This document shows positions 46,198 through 58,184 of a DNA stretch of 64,000 nucleotides, in pieces. How positions within the stretch are numbered: the first letter of the stretch is position 1; each line of letters starts with the position of its first letter. The notes under the pieces are model-generated. The model searched no databases, had not been told where the DNA came from, and was given only the letters and a program-made list of their open reading frames with translations. The DNA is from Oikopleura dioica. Lineage: Eukaryota > Chordata > Appendicularia > Copelata > Oikopleuridae. The stretch is taken from contig OU015568.1 of the NCBI GenBank assembly GCA_907165135.1, positions 380,501 through 444,500 on the forward strand. Reading direction: 5' to 3'. A program made the position numbers and the translations under genes.

Positions 46198-46599
46198 AAA
46201 ATCTGAAACTGATTCTTGCTTTTTCCACTGCTTTTTGAACAAATTCGCTCTGAAACTATCACGATTTTATTGATAATAAAAGACCTAAAGGAAAAATAAA
46301 ACCTTTGCCCACTTTTTTCTTCATTTATTGAGGAAAAAATTGGCTAAAACCGCGGGCTCTGGAACCTTTGTAAGGACCTGTGTCAGCGGCTTTGCCGAGT
46401 CACATTATGATTCGGAAAAGCATTTCGGAAAAGAAGTTTCATAACGTTTTTCAATATTATGAGCAGGATAAGATGCGCGTCGGAAAAACGTGATGTTTAT
46501 TCCGCGCTGACAATTTGTTTGAAAAACTTGCATCGCTTTCCAAGCTTTATCGTCGGTTATAAAACCAGCTTTTCATCCCGAAAAATTCAAAATTTCCAA

Positions 46600-47413
46600 A
46601 TGAAATCTCTCGCCTTTATCTTTGGCTCTTTTTCATCCGCGGCAGTTTGGGACACGAAATTCAACGCTGCCTGGAACTTAAATTTCTGGTGGCAAGAGGA
46701 GGGAGACTACAAGAGCACGCTTGAAGATGGAAAGTGGGTGGAAGAGCTATTCTGCAAGACGAAGCCGATTTATGAATTCCGATGCACGGGAGAGGCTCTA
46801 TGTCACAAAGTTTTATACGCTAAAAATGCTCATTGCACGAGGGTTCAGACGAATGAGGATGGAATGAAAGTTAGAGAGCATTATGGCTGCTACAACTCGA
46901 ATTGGACGAATGATACAACTGGTGGAATCCTTGAGGTAAATTCCAGAATTGTCTGTCAAAAGAACCGTGTGCTCAAATAATTTTCTATCCGAATAATGAT
47001 TGACATAATTTAACGCACTTCAGAAAATGGCACCAGCCAATACTATAATATAGTGACAAATGTAGAAAATATAGTGAACATTTAATCAGGAAATAGCTCA
47101 ATTGATATTTGATTATCCTCAGTTTTTTCAACAACTTATGGTCTTTTAGTCTCTCTACGATGAATTCCTCCAAGATCAGCCCTTCTTGCCCGTCGATAGC
47201 GTTCCCGAAACCCACCGGCTTTTCCTCCCAGAAAAAGGTGTCTGCCCCCAAACAGGCTCCGAAATTTGCGGCTCACTAGATGCCATTCCTTTCTTTCATC
47301 CTTCCTGCTACCGGAACGACCAACTCAATCCCGGGTTCTACCTGCTTTCAGTTCAGAGCTTTTTCAGTCCGGAACAACAAATTGCTTCGAAAGAACTACG
47401 ACCGAGGGGATGA
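46600..47413 (+). CDS. Secreted cysteine-containing protein
   Basis: The ATG at 46600 starts a signal peptide (MKSLAFIFGSFSSAAVW). Exon 1 runs to 46935 (six Cys; GEALCHKVLY, HCTRVQTNEDG, YGCYNSNWTND with an N-glycosylation site). A 214-nt GT-AG intron joins in phase to 47150-47413 (SLYDEFLQDQPFLPVDSVPE, GVCPQTGSEICGSLDAIPFF) and a TGA stop. AATAAA follows near 47444. It is unlike any family I know. The layout (MKxL signal peptide, short acidic Cys-bearing domain) resembles other secreted genes in this window. Confidence 0.6.
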
Positions 47414-48277
47414 ATTGAAAGTCTAGTGCCTGCCTTTTTTGAAGAATAAAGGGAACCGTTGTTGATTTTTTTGTTCGATTTTGTTATTTTATTTTTGTAA
47501 ATAAGCGGTTTTCTTATTAGCTGACCCGAATTGATTAAGATTCAGTTAGAGAGTTGTACAGTTACATGTTGTGTCAGACGTCGAATGAATTTCAAATTGA
47601 TACTGTAAGAAGATAATAATAAAAAACAATGTTGAAGGGAGACAGGTGTGCTCAAGTAAGGGGTGCCCTACTGGGCCATAAAGTTTGAAAGAAGATTCTT
47701 TATGGCCTAGCCGTATAAGAAAAAAAAAGGAAAAGAAGATTTCAATTTCAATTTTTGAAGGTGCTATCTGGTGAAGAGTGGAGAGCTGCTCAAACGCGAT
47801 TTTTTTGTTGTTGATCTGATTAGGTGATTTGGAATGCTAAATATGGTCGTTAGAAGAGATGATGATAGCAAGGATAAAGGGATCAGAAACCTATGAAAGA
47901 ACCTGAGACAGGGTCGCGGTTTTTGTCGAAACTCTCTGAGAACCCTGACTCAGGTTTCTTCTCAGACTACCATCCCGCCCATCCTCTTTGAGTTCATCAT
48001 CTGCCTCGGGAAACTGTGCAGAAACCTGAGTCAGGGTCGCGGCTTTATACGGTATTATAGCTCTTTCAGAACTCTGACTTAGGTTTTTATACAGTTTGCC
48101 GGGAAGATAATGAAGGCAAGGAGGATGGGCTTGGTAACCAGAGTAGAAGCCTGGGTCAGGGTCTGGAGACGGTTTCGACATAAAACCGCTACCCTGACTC
48201 AGCCTGAGTCACTCAGGTTTCTACAGAGATTGCCGAGCTGGACATCAAGGAGGACTTACCAGATGCAATTGTCTTGC
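47414..48277. other. Intergenic region with three MITE family A copies
   Basis: Copies lie at about 47893-47972, 48008-48106 and 48122-48238. Each has (A)ACCTGAGTCAGGGTC at the left and GACCCTGACTCAGGTTTCT-type sequence at the right, around short GC-containing centres. No coding sequence was seen. Confidence 0.6.
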
Positions 48278-48865
48278 TTAGTAGTTGTTAGCTTTTAAGT
48301 AGTCGGCGATTTTCCCGACGGCGAGTGATAAGGATCCACCATTGGATCCATCGACTCCTCTGGCGATGGTGAGGCACTGGTTCGACTTTTCAACTGAGAA
48401 CGGGTTTTTTCCTTCGGCCTTTGACTTTGCTTGGAGCGAGTCTTCGGAACATTTGACAAGGACGAATTTTTCTCCGTTGAATGTGAAGCCATTTGCGAAA
48501 CTAGAAGAAAATGATAATTGCTTACGTACGCTTGAGAAAAAAGTCGATGCTCGATTAATAAATATTTATCGCCGCGTCAAAACTAATTCATTTCTCATTG
48601 ATGATTTTACTGACGCGCTGGAAGTTCAAAAGAACGGTCACGTGCCTCTTTTTTTAGCTCAAGGTCGAAAAACAAGAAAGATGACTTACCCACTGCTGGG
48701 GTCGGTGAACAAGTTGTACAAGTCGATAATCTCCTGGTAGTTGGCGGCGGCGTGGTCGAAGCCTTCCTGTGCCCAAGTTGATCCATTGAAGCCGAAAAGG
48801 CCAGCGGCGGCGACGTTACCGGCGTAGTTTGCTTTGAGACTGTCGACGTATCCGGACCACGACAT
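48278..48865 (-). CDS. pfn: Profilin
   Basis: Two exons, 48865-48690 and 48500-48278, joined by a 189-nt GT-AG intron, give 132 residues, the usual profilin size. The N-terminus MSWSGYVDSL, the GLFGFNGSTWAQEGF block, the GFTFNGEKFVLVKCSEDSL centre and the C-terminal SLSLAVGKIADYLKANNY follow the profilin pattern. Profilin binds monomeric actin, poly-proline and phosphoinositides and feeds actin polymerisation in the cytoplasm. Codon choice is GC-ending and regular, as expected for an abundant protein. Its promoter should lie just above 48866. Confidence 0.9.
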
Positions 48866-50660
48866 TTTTATATAACTTACACTCTGAAAAGATAAGAGGT
48901 TTGTGAAAGTAGTTGGACAAAAACATCATGTTGAAATTTTTAACAGAAATATACTGCTCAAAGAACTGATAGAATAGGGTCGTCGTTTTACTTGACAAGT
49001 ACCTCCTTTAGGACATTTGAATTTATTTCAAAAGGGTCCTCTTTTTATCGGATTTTCCGAATTAATGTTGCTTAAAAAGTATTTGATTAAAAATCCGTTT
49101 AAATAAGGGCATTCCTAAGGAGTGTTTAATCCGTTAAAATGGGATCTTCCCTAGATATTTGCCCGTTAAAAGGGCTCCTTTTCACAAAGAAATTATTGCT
49201 ATCTTTGAGAGACTATCAATAATTTTTAGTAATTTTTTTCTCTCTAATGGTGAAAAAACAAAACGCCCTTTTAAACCCGATAATAATCGTCATAAAACGC
49301 CGGGTCGTAGGTGCTGTTTCTCTCGATTTTCTCTTTTCTCGTTTCTGCGGTTTTTCTGACTGAAAGACGGGACAGCTTATTCACTCGAGGGGGCCATATT
49401 TTGTGTTATTTTCTCTGCGAAATGCGAAAGAAACTCGAGTGACTCAGATCTTGATCCTGGCCAAAGAGAGCGACGGGCTCTGACAAAAATGAACAACGCG
49501 CCCGGACGGGGCAACTGCCTCACGTTTTCCTCTTTGATCCCAAACGCGCAACTCAACTCAACCGCGACGACGTGACGCCCTTAGAGCCCCCGCTAGCCAA
49601 GTCTGAATCAGACTGGGGCGAGTTTTTCTGCTGAAATTTCATTCTTTCTGGAAAAAATTTGGCTCCAACTTGATTGTTAAAGATTTTGAACTTGAGTCTC
49701 TTTTGTTTTTATTCTTGACAAAAAATTATAATAAAAAATAAATATTTGTCAATATAAAAAGCAAGTTTTCTTTCTCTTTTTAAACTTCTCAAATAAAAAA
49801 AGCTCAACTTCAAGTAGCTGTGAAACTAAAAGTGACGCGCCTGACTGCTTTGAAAACGCACTGAATACATCTGCAAGACATACAGTCACTCCCTTAGACG
49901 CTACTTTCTTAATCATCACCCGCTCTACCAGCTCAATCATGGAAGGATCAATATTTTGTAATCACTCATTTTTAAATTCTGCCTTTACAAAATTAACACT
50001 TGTTACTACTCTTTCAAAATACGGAAAAAATGATTCAGCAGAGGCATAAAAACAAGCGTCCTCCGCCGGATCGTCAAATATTAGCTCGTTTAAAATACGG
50101 CAAAGAAAAAAAGACTCGCCACGCGCTCTGAATCTCGTAAAAATCATCTTTCAATGCTCGCCATGGGATTTTCAAATGATCAAATCAATAAAAAAAGCTC
50201 TCCCTCGAGGACAAGAAAGCAATCCTTTCTTGAAGGTTTTCGAAAAATAGTCTCTTTTCGATGATTTTCTGACATTTTCTGTCTTTGATTGCGATTTATA
50301 TTTGCTTTTGGAGACGTATCTTCTTCTCAGCTGTAAATATTTGACTGTTGGGCATATCGGAGACATTTGTCTTTTGATAATCATAAATAATAATAATCGT
50401 CTTTTCACATTGAAATGGAAAATGATGCTAGTGAATCTGATTTCCAAAGACCAGCTTTTTAAGTCAAACTTTGAATCAAAAGTTTATCTTTTCGGATCTG
50501 GAAAATTCGAAAGCAATCTAAAGCCAAGTAAGTGCGCATTTTCGATCTCCGAATGTTTTGATACGATGCGATAACTTAGCGGCCGCTTTGATTGTGACTA
50601 TCAGTGGAACTCACTGGACAGCAACCTCGACATTTCGTTTATTGAAAGCTTGTAGAAATC
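48866..50660. other. Long intergenic region, no secure gene
   Basis: It holds the profilin promoter side and the upstream region of the EGF/astacin gene. Minus-strand frames at 49749-49940 and 49962-50147 are open but match nothing known to me. An 85-bp direct-repeat copy lies at 50525-50608. Confidence 0.4.
50525..50608 (+). repeat. Direct repeat, copy 1 (second copy 51357-51437)
   Basis: GTAAGTGCGCATTTTCGATC and TTTTGATACGATGCGATAAC recur with few changes at 51357-51437. Copy 1 lies just before, and copy 2 inside, the first intron of the EGF/astacin gene, so the 5' region appears duplicated. Confidence 0.75.
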
Positions 50661-53600
50661 ATGCTGTTGCTTTTGCTCCTTGAGCTCTGCCAAGCGAATC
50701 CGCCGGGAACAAAGAGAGACAATGAGGGTCCTGCTGATGTGTGCATATCGACTGTTTGTCATCCTCATTCCTCCTGTTACGTTTATTGGTTCGTAATCCA
50801 TAACCACGATGAGTTTTATAGAGATTTCTGTATTTGTGACTTGGGATGGAAACTCCAAGTGACTGCGCAGGGAGTGTTTTCCTGCGTCAATATTGATGAA
50901 TGCGCTGAAGGTACCCATGACTGCCACTGTGGAAGCACATGCGTGGACGAAGAAGGGACATACTCGTGTCAATGCGAACCGGGTTATGTTTACGCTAATG
51001 TAGAAACAGAAAGAGAAGAGGTAAGACCCGAGAATATAGCGCTCGTTTACGATTTAGATTTTGAATATTTTTGAGTAGTTTCTACAAAATTAATTTTTTA
51101 TTTAATCGCACAGCCTTGGAGAACACGACCAAGCGCAACTCTTTTGAACAAATTTTAACTGCGAGATTGCTTAGTAAAAATGATTTTTGAGAGAGTTAAA
51201 GACAAATAATTAACTAGGATTTCGGAAATTTGGTCACTGAATGATGAGATCATGTTAGTTTCAGCGATGACCAAAGAGTCAATTTTTGAATCAAGCAGTT
51301 CAATCTTTAGACTTTTCGGATTTCTTTAACTGAAAAACTCGTAAGCTATCTAAAGCCATGTAAGTGCGCATTGTCGATCTCCGAATGTTTTGATACGATG
51401 CGATAACTTACCGGCCGCTTTGGTTGTGACTATCAGTTAGAAACATCTTGGTCAAGCCGTTGTTGTCTCCTGGGGACCACGTACAAAGACTCGAAAAAAT
51501 CCCAATTTCGGTATTTTTTATGCGGAGATTAGAAATCAAAGCCTATCTTGAGACCTGGCCCCAGATAACGAAAAATTTTCAATCTTGGTACCTGTGCTCC
51601 AGGTGACAACTTACGACCAGTTGAACCGGTCAATCAAAAACAAATCAAGAAAATGTTGTTTCTAGTTTGCCCCCCTAGCTCCACAGTCGTTGTTTTAGTA
51701 AGCGATTATTTAAGAGCCGTTCCGAAAAATTGGTTGGAAAACCCGCTCCTCCCTTGGATACGATGTCGAATACCAAACGTCAGTCCGCTCACGAAAGTCC
51801 CTTTTCAAAGCAAGACGAGATCTTCGCCTCCAGAGGAGAATTTGACCGGCATCCCAAAAAATGGTGGCGGTCAGAGGAGGGATATATCATTATCCCATAT
51901 GCCTTTCATGACAGCGTTTCTCTTGAATTCCATTCCAAAATTCGTGATGAGATTCGCCTTATTTCTGTTGCTGTGCCCTGCCTCAAATTTAAAGAACAAT
52001 TTGCTCCTAATTTTAATTATGACTATGGCATTCACATCGTTGGTGAGAATTCGGTCAATCCCGAAGGAAAAGAGGAATGCTGGTCCTACGAAGGTTTCTG
52101 TGATTATATCGACGAATTATGCTTTAGTGGAATGTTGGATCTTCAGCCAGGCTATCAAGCAATGCGATTGACAAACAATTGTATCTTGACTGGAGGTGTT
52201 CAACGTGTGTTCGCTGTGGCTCTTGGAATGTCATCTGAGCATTATAGACCTGATTTCTTCAAATATTTCGAGCAAGACCCGATTCAAGGTCCTTTTCCGG
52301 AGCTGCTTTGGCCCGCAAACAGCGATGAGTGGGGTTGGATCGACACAAATCATCATCTCGAGCCATCATCCGTTCTTATGCCTGACGGGTTTATCCTTAA
52401 AAACGGGAAGAGCTACTCTCCGCATCCTCACCTTACTACGACCGATGCCCAGCAGATCTATGGTCACTACTGCATCGGCGAGAATGCTATCGAAGCATTT
52501 CCGCCAACAACCAAGTGTCAGGAGCCTGACGCTTTGGGAGTTATTCGGCCAATATTCAAACACCAACTCTGCGATGGCTTCAAGGACTGTTACAACGGAG
52601 AAGACGAATATAATTATTGGAATTGGGACAATAAATTCAATTTTGTTAATTGCGATCGGACAAATCTCGGCTGCTGTCAAACTATAAGATTAACCGATTT
52701 AGCCGAAAGTTTTACGTGTCTGGTTTACGGTGGCGATACGTTTAATGGAAAAGACGTCTACACTTGCCACGATATAGATTTGTTCATAAGATGGACGCCA
52801 GATGAAGGCTGGTATGTATGCGATCTCGATGAAGCATATGATTTTAATAACTGTCTCAATTTGATAGCCTGGTCCGGGCCGACCGACGATCTCTGTTTCG
52901 ATGACTTGTGGGCAATTAAACATCCGAGCCCTGGAATCTTCACCGACTACACATTCGCGTTCGGGGCGGAATACACCGTTCAATGCATGAATAATAATTT
53001 TTTTTATGGCTGCTCTGATCTCGATTGTCCGAACAACGAACGATGTGTGCGTGAGAGTTATGAGTTTAGTGTATATAATTGTGAGTGCAGAGATTCCGAG
53101 GAAAGGGATCAAACACAAAATTATCTATTTAATATCTAATATCAAATAGAAATATATTCATTTGCGGTCGATTCCTTTTCATAGCAACAATGCATCGATA
53201 TTGATGAATGTACTCTCGAAACAGATGAATGTGACGTGAATTCTGTGTGCTCCAATACAATAGGTAGTTACACATGTGAGTGTAATCTTGGATGGATCAC
53301 GATTGACGGCTTGAATTGCGAGGATATTAACGAGTGCACCTCACTTGATCTTCCGCATAATTGTCATGCTGATGCGATCTGTACGAACACCCCGGGAAGT
53401 TTTTCGTGCTCTTGTAAAGAAGGCTATGAAGGTGATGGCGTTACTGATTGTGCAAATATCAATGAGTGTGTGGTCGACGCTCCTTGCAGCAAACAGGCGG
53501 ACTGTACTGACAATCCCGGATCATACGACTGTGAATGCTGGGATGGATTCAACGACGTCAACGGAGATGGATTGATTTGCAATGACACCGACGAGTGTGC

Positions 53601-56600
53601 CATCAATGACTTTGATTGTCCAACACATGCTTCATGCAGCAACACGTTTGGAGCCTACGAATGTTTTTGTAATATTGGATACGAATTCAACATAGCAGGA
53701 GATGACTGTATCAACATCGACGAATGCGCTCGATCTTTGGATGACTGTCACATAGACGCAACCTGTTCCGACAACGCTGGAAGTTATTCTTGTGAATGTT
53801 GGCTTTGTCGACAATCCAGATAATGCCAATGCGGCAAGGGGAACTGACTGTGTAGATTTTGATGAGTGTAGCATGGCCAGAACGAATGCATTTAATTGTA
53901 GTGAGAACGCTGCTTGTGTCAACACTTTTGGCAGCTACACTTGCGAGTGTAATCTTGGTTTCGAAATGTCTGCAGACAATTACAACTGTTTAAATATCAA
54001 TGAGTGCGAACTTGGTGTTTCCATCCATCAATGTGATGTCAACGCTATCTGTACAGACTTGATTCCCCTATGGAGCTGCACTTGCAATATTGGATTCAGA
54101 GGAAATGGAACTGTCGGCCAGTGCGTCAACATTGATGAGTGTTCCGAAAACTCCCATAGTTGCTCAAGTAATGCGAGCTGCGAAGACTCGATCGGATCGT
54201 TTTCTTGCCAATGTAATACTGGCTACACTGATGATGTCAGCTCGCCGGAAGCTGGATGGGTTTGCGTTGATGTCGATGAATGCGCTGCTCCGGAAAACAC
54301 AATTTGCGATTATGACAATTGGGCCTTCTGCTTTAATACTGATGGATCTTACGAATGCCATTGTCCCGGAGGAAATCCTAGCGGAATGTTCGGAGGCGGT
54401 GTTCCAGAAGATCCTTGCTATTGTGGTGTAAACGAAGAGTATTCATTGTGCTCAGAGAGCTGTCACCCTCTTTGCCAAGATGACGTGCCGCTTTGCGAAA
54501 ACGCCTGTGTTCCTGGTTGCAATTGTCTCGAAGGTTTTGTCCGAAGTTCAGAATCAGCCAATGCCGAATGTGTCAGATCAGAAACTTGTCACGATTTCAA
54601 TGTTGCCGAATGTAAAGAAAACGAAATTCCAACGAAATGCTACAACGATGGTTTTGAGACTTGCGAATCTGTCAGACTTGGTGAATTACGAATGCAGAAT
54701 AGCGAATGGTGTTCTGGAGGTTGTGTCTGCGAAGAAAACTTTGTCCGATTGAATGCAGATTTACAGAGTCCTTGTGTTCCGCGACAGGATTGCTTTGACG
54801 TGTACACAACTTGGGAGAAAGCGGATCTTGTCTATATTTTTGAAAAAACAGCACCGAGCTTTGACTTTGAAAATCCCTATACTTGGCGAGATCTGATGTT
54901 CAGGTTAAGAAATGATGAGCATTTTTCTCACATCGGGGTCATCGAAATACGCCAAAAGGAAATCTCCTATTTCGATGAAAAGCATAATTTTATTGTGAAA
55001 GAAATATACATCGCGCAGCTTCATATTGTGGCTCCAACAATAAGATCTTTGATGTTCAGCTTCTTTTCTGCCGCTGAAGAGGCCGGAATAAGCGGCTACG
55101 ACTTTGCAATGGACTGGGATCGGGACTTCGAAGAAATCATTGAAGAAAATGATTTTGAGTTGCCATGCTACAATCGGGAATGTCTGATTGAAACTCTCGC
55201 TTGTCATCCAGAATTCGAAGAGGTTGGTTGTCCAGATGACGTTGGACCCACGTGCAACGATACATACACTGAGATTTTAGACGAGCAAATAAACACATGG
55301 AATGAATTTTCCGGAGGAGCAAGAATTTCTCAGGACTGTGCAGATAAAGACCTCCAGTGCGTCTGTAAAGACGGTTTTTATAGGGAAAACGATGACCCAT
55401 TTTCACGATGCGTCCCGCTTTCCAGTTGCATGGGCGGCTGTCCTCGCCACGCCCGATTCATTGACAAGATGGATTACTGTGTTCCGACATGTGATGATCC
55501 AGATGGATCCAAATGCGTTGCTCAAGCTACTCAATTGATCTCAAATTTCGAGCAGATTTCTGATCAACTGATGATTCCTGGCTGCGTCTGTCGATCTGGA
55601 TATCTTAAAAAAGATCGAAACCCGTTCGCAGAGTGCATTGAAGAAAAAGAATGTATTCGAGTCGAGCCAGAATGCGGCGAGAACTCTTCATGGAGCTGGG
55701 AAGCCCCAGGCTGTTTCAAGAGCTGTAAGCATCCATACGAACTCGAATTGGACTTGCCTTGTCATTCGAGGACATTGGAAATGTGCGTCTGTGATGATGG
55801 ATACGTCAAAGAAACCAGAAAGAAGGAATCTGCGTGTATTCCGATAGAAGAATGTTTCCATTGCAAAGAAACAGAGGTTTTCAAGACTTGCAAGGACACC
55901 TGCTTTCACGATTGCCACACAACGGCTTTCAATAATTTCGAGAGTAAGATTTGCATCGAAGATGACAAGTGCAAACCAGGCTGCCAGTGTGCTCTCGGCT
56001 ACATCTACCGCTCGGGCAAAACAGTTGTCGACGGCAACGGTGGCGAATGCATTCCTATCAATGAATGTCCCCTTCCTAAAACGGCAACTCTTGATTTCAT
56101 CAGTCAGGAAAACGATCTTCCTGATTATGTCGACTTGGAGAATCCGTCGTCTTGGGCCGGATTTTTAGATCGATTCGATATTGAAGAAGAGCTAGAAATT
56201 CTTAATATGAAGGAAGTTCAGGCTGCATCGGGATTGAGCCTTGAAAACTACGGCCGATTTATATTGGCAACTGAGAATGAATTCATGCGATCTGTCACCT
56301 ACATGATCGTCGTCCAGGCTATCGTGAGAACCGAAAATGACAAAATTGATCCAATTGCAAGCAAAATTGCAATTATTGAGTCCAAATTAGAAGCGTACGG
56401 TGGTGCTACTGGCTCTCAAATAATTAAGTCATCCGACAGTGGATTCGACGAGCTCATTGAAGCGCTCAAAGTCACTGTTCCGCCTGCACCAGCGCCGACA
56501 GCGCCGCCAATGCCAGCGCGGTGCACTGGTAATCAGACTTATGACGAGAACCTTGAAGGCGACTTTATCTGGCCAGGAATGTACATAAATCGGGTGAATA

Positions 56601-57930
56601 GAGGCCGGGGGAATTCTACTCATCAATATTGGCATCCGTCTTTCAATGGAGAGGTCTATCACGACGAAGGCGACCAGTTAAGAATGGCATGTAAAAAGGG
56701 ATATAGAAACTCGATAGGAAAGCCGTTTGTTGGAGCGAAATGTGTTTGTGCTGTTAATCGCTGCGATTGGGTTCTTGCCAGACCGACACGGTAAAAGAAC
56801 TTTTCTATTTTTCGATTTCACTCTTTTTTCTATAATTAAGATGTATTCCGAGCAGGGCGGTATAATTTGCATTCTTGTAAATAATCTCGAAAATTTGCGA
56901 GATTAATCTTCTTTGGAAAAAGATTCTGAGATTAGTCAAGACTGGACTAGTTTCGAGATTAATCTTTTTAGCGAGGGTCGCGTGGCTCGGGGAAAAAATT
57001 TTGGTGGCGCTGGCGAGCTGTGAGCAGTGCGAGGCGGCGCGGACAAAATTTCAAGCTGCGCTCCAAGCATGTTTGAGTTTCATTTTTCTCTCGCGCCGTC
57101 GGCCATTGGTCCACCAATCACAGCGCGCGTTTCAAGATTATTTGAAATAATCTCGGAACTATTTCGAAAATTTCCCGAATTAATCTTTTTTATTCAAACA
57201 GACTAATCTCGCGTCGAGATTAATCTTATAAGAATAAATGAATAGTCTTCGGAAAAAAGACTATTTACAAGAATGCAAATTATACCGCCCTGATTCCGAG
57301 CGAAATCGCCGGCATGCCCGTCTGGTCGGGCAACAAATTCAACCAAGTGCGAGAAATCGAAAATGGGTACATCAAAATGAAGGCTAGAGGCATCTCTTTG
57401 CTCGCTTCAAAGAACTGGACGGATAATGGAAATATTGATTACGATGCCCATCCAGAATATGAAAGCAGGGAATATTGGGAAAACGCTAACTTTACGCTGT
57501 TTGTTTACTGCCCATTTAATGTTAAGCTTGGTGGCGCCAGTAAAGGTACTGTACAATCAGTGGCTCCATTTTTTTTAGCTTATCTGTTTTTCAAGGGCTT
57601 GGAGCAATGACCTTCCCCGATTTCTATCCCGCCGAGAATTCCGAAGACGGCCGTCTTTGGTCTTTTCTCTCTCGCCCCGGAGTTCACTTGATCAAGAAGA
57701 GCCATCCAAATCCGAAAAAATCTGTCTATTTTAAGGGATTCATCGACCGGTCGAACAAGATCGATGAGCAAGGAGAATCGTCCACTTTTACAATCGGAAG
57801 AGACCAGGCAACTTGCGAGACGGGTATCCTGCCCGGGCATCATCCTTTTGCGATTTCAAAACTTGTTGAAGAATTTGATATATTTGAGGGGGGCGATTTT
57901 ACGAACCTCGAAAAATATACGAGAAAATAA
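50661..57930 (+). CDS. Giant secreted EGF / astacin-like / LDLa / TIL multidomain protein
   Basis: The ATG at 50661 starts a signal peptide (MLLLLLLELCQA). Exon 1 (to 51019) has EGF modules (NIDECAEGTHDC). Exon 2 (about 51672-53099) has a propeptide-like start and an astacin-like fold (GYIIIPYAFHD, GYQAMRLTNNCILTG) whose zinc motif is replaced (VQRVFAVALGMSSEHYRPD), so it should be inactive. An LDLa-like HQLCDGFKDCYNGEDE follows. After a GA-AG intron, exon 3 (53185 on) has nine calcium-binding EGF units (DIDEC, DINEC...), then about six TIL-type inhibitor domains to 56790. The 3' exons end at 57930. An apparent 5-nt loss near 53803 breaks the frame (CECW..GF). A MITE interrupts the exon at 56853. 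It is probably a matrix or house-associated protein of about 2000 residues. Confidence 0.8.
56853..57292. mobile_element. hAT-like MITE inserted in a coding exon
   Basis: The ends CAGGGCGGTATAATTTGC and its exact complement (extending to about 30 bp) are flanked by an 8-bp duplication ATTCCGAG (56845-56852 and 57293-57300). Inside are AATCTCG / CGAGATT inverted motifs. The host exon starts at 56841 after a 50-nt intron and reads on at 57301. Removal of the element plus one duplication restores the frame. Confidence 0.85.
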
Positions 57931-58184
57931 ATTTTTGTTCTGATTATTCTTGTCGATTATTGTAATAAATAAAAAGTGATTTTTTGGAATAAACAATTTG
58001 AAAAATTATTACGCACAAAGAAAGTTTTACTGATAAGGACGTTGATCATGTTTTGCAGTACAGAAATTCGACGGTGACAAGAATAGAATCGGGTAAGAAT
58101 AATATTTATCATGTTCTCCGACAACCTCGATTGCAGCAATATTGTCTCCGTCTTTAAAATCAGTTCACCATTTTTTCCTTCGAA
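57931..58184. other. Short spacer between convergent genes
   Basis: It contains AATAAA on the plus strand (near 57964) for the EGF/astacin gene. Nothing else is visible. Confidence 0.4.

Noticed and set aside
45880-46242. 120-codon minus-strand frame opposite the acidic gene
   Set aside because: It is the Val/Ile-rich shadow of Asp/Glu-rich codons on the plus strand.
49880-49945. tRNA D-arm-like GAGCTGGTAGAGCGGGTGATG on the minus strand
   Set aside because: No B box or pairable acceptor and T arms follow, so no tRNA gene is called.
49749-50147. Two minus-strand open frames (63 and 61 codons) that might form a gene
   Set aside because: No recognisable domain, no supported splice pair between them and AT-biased codons; too weak to call.
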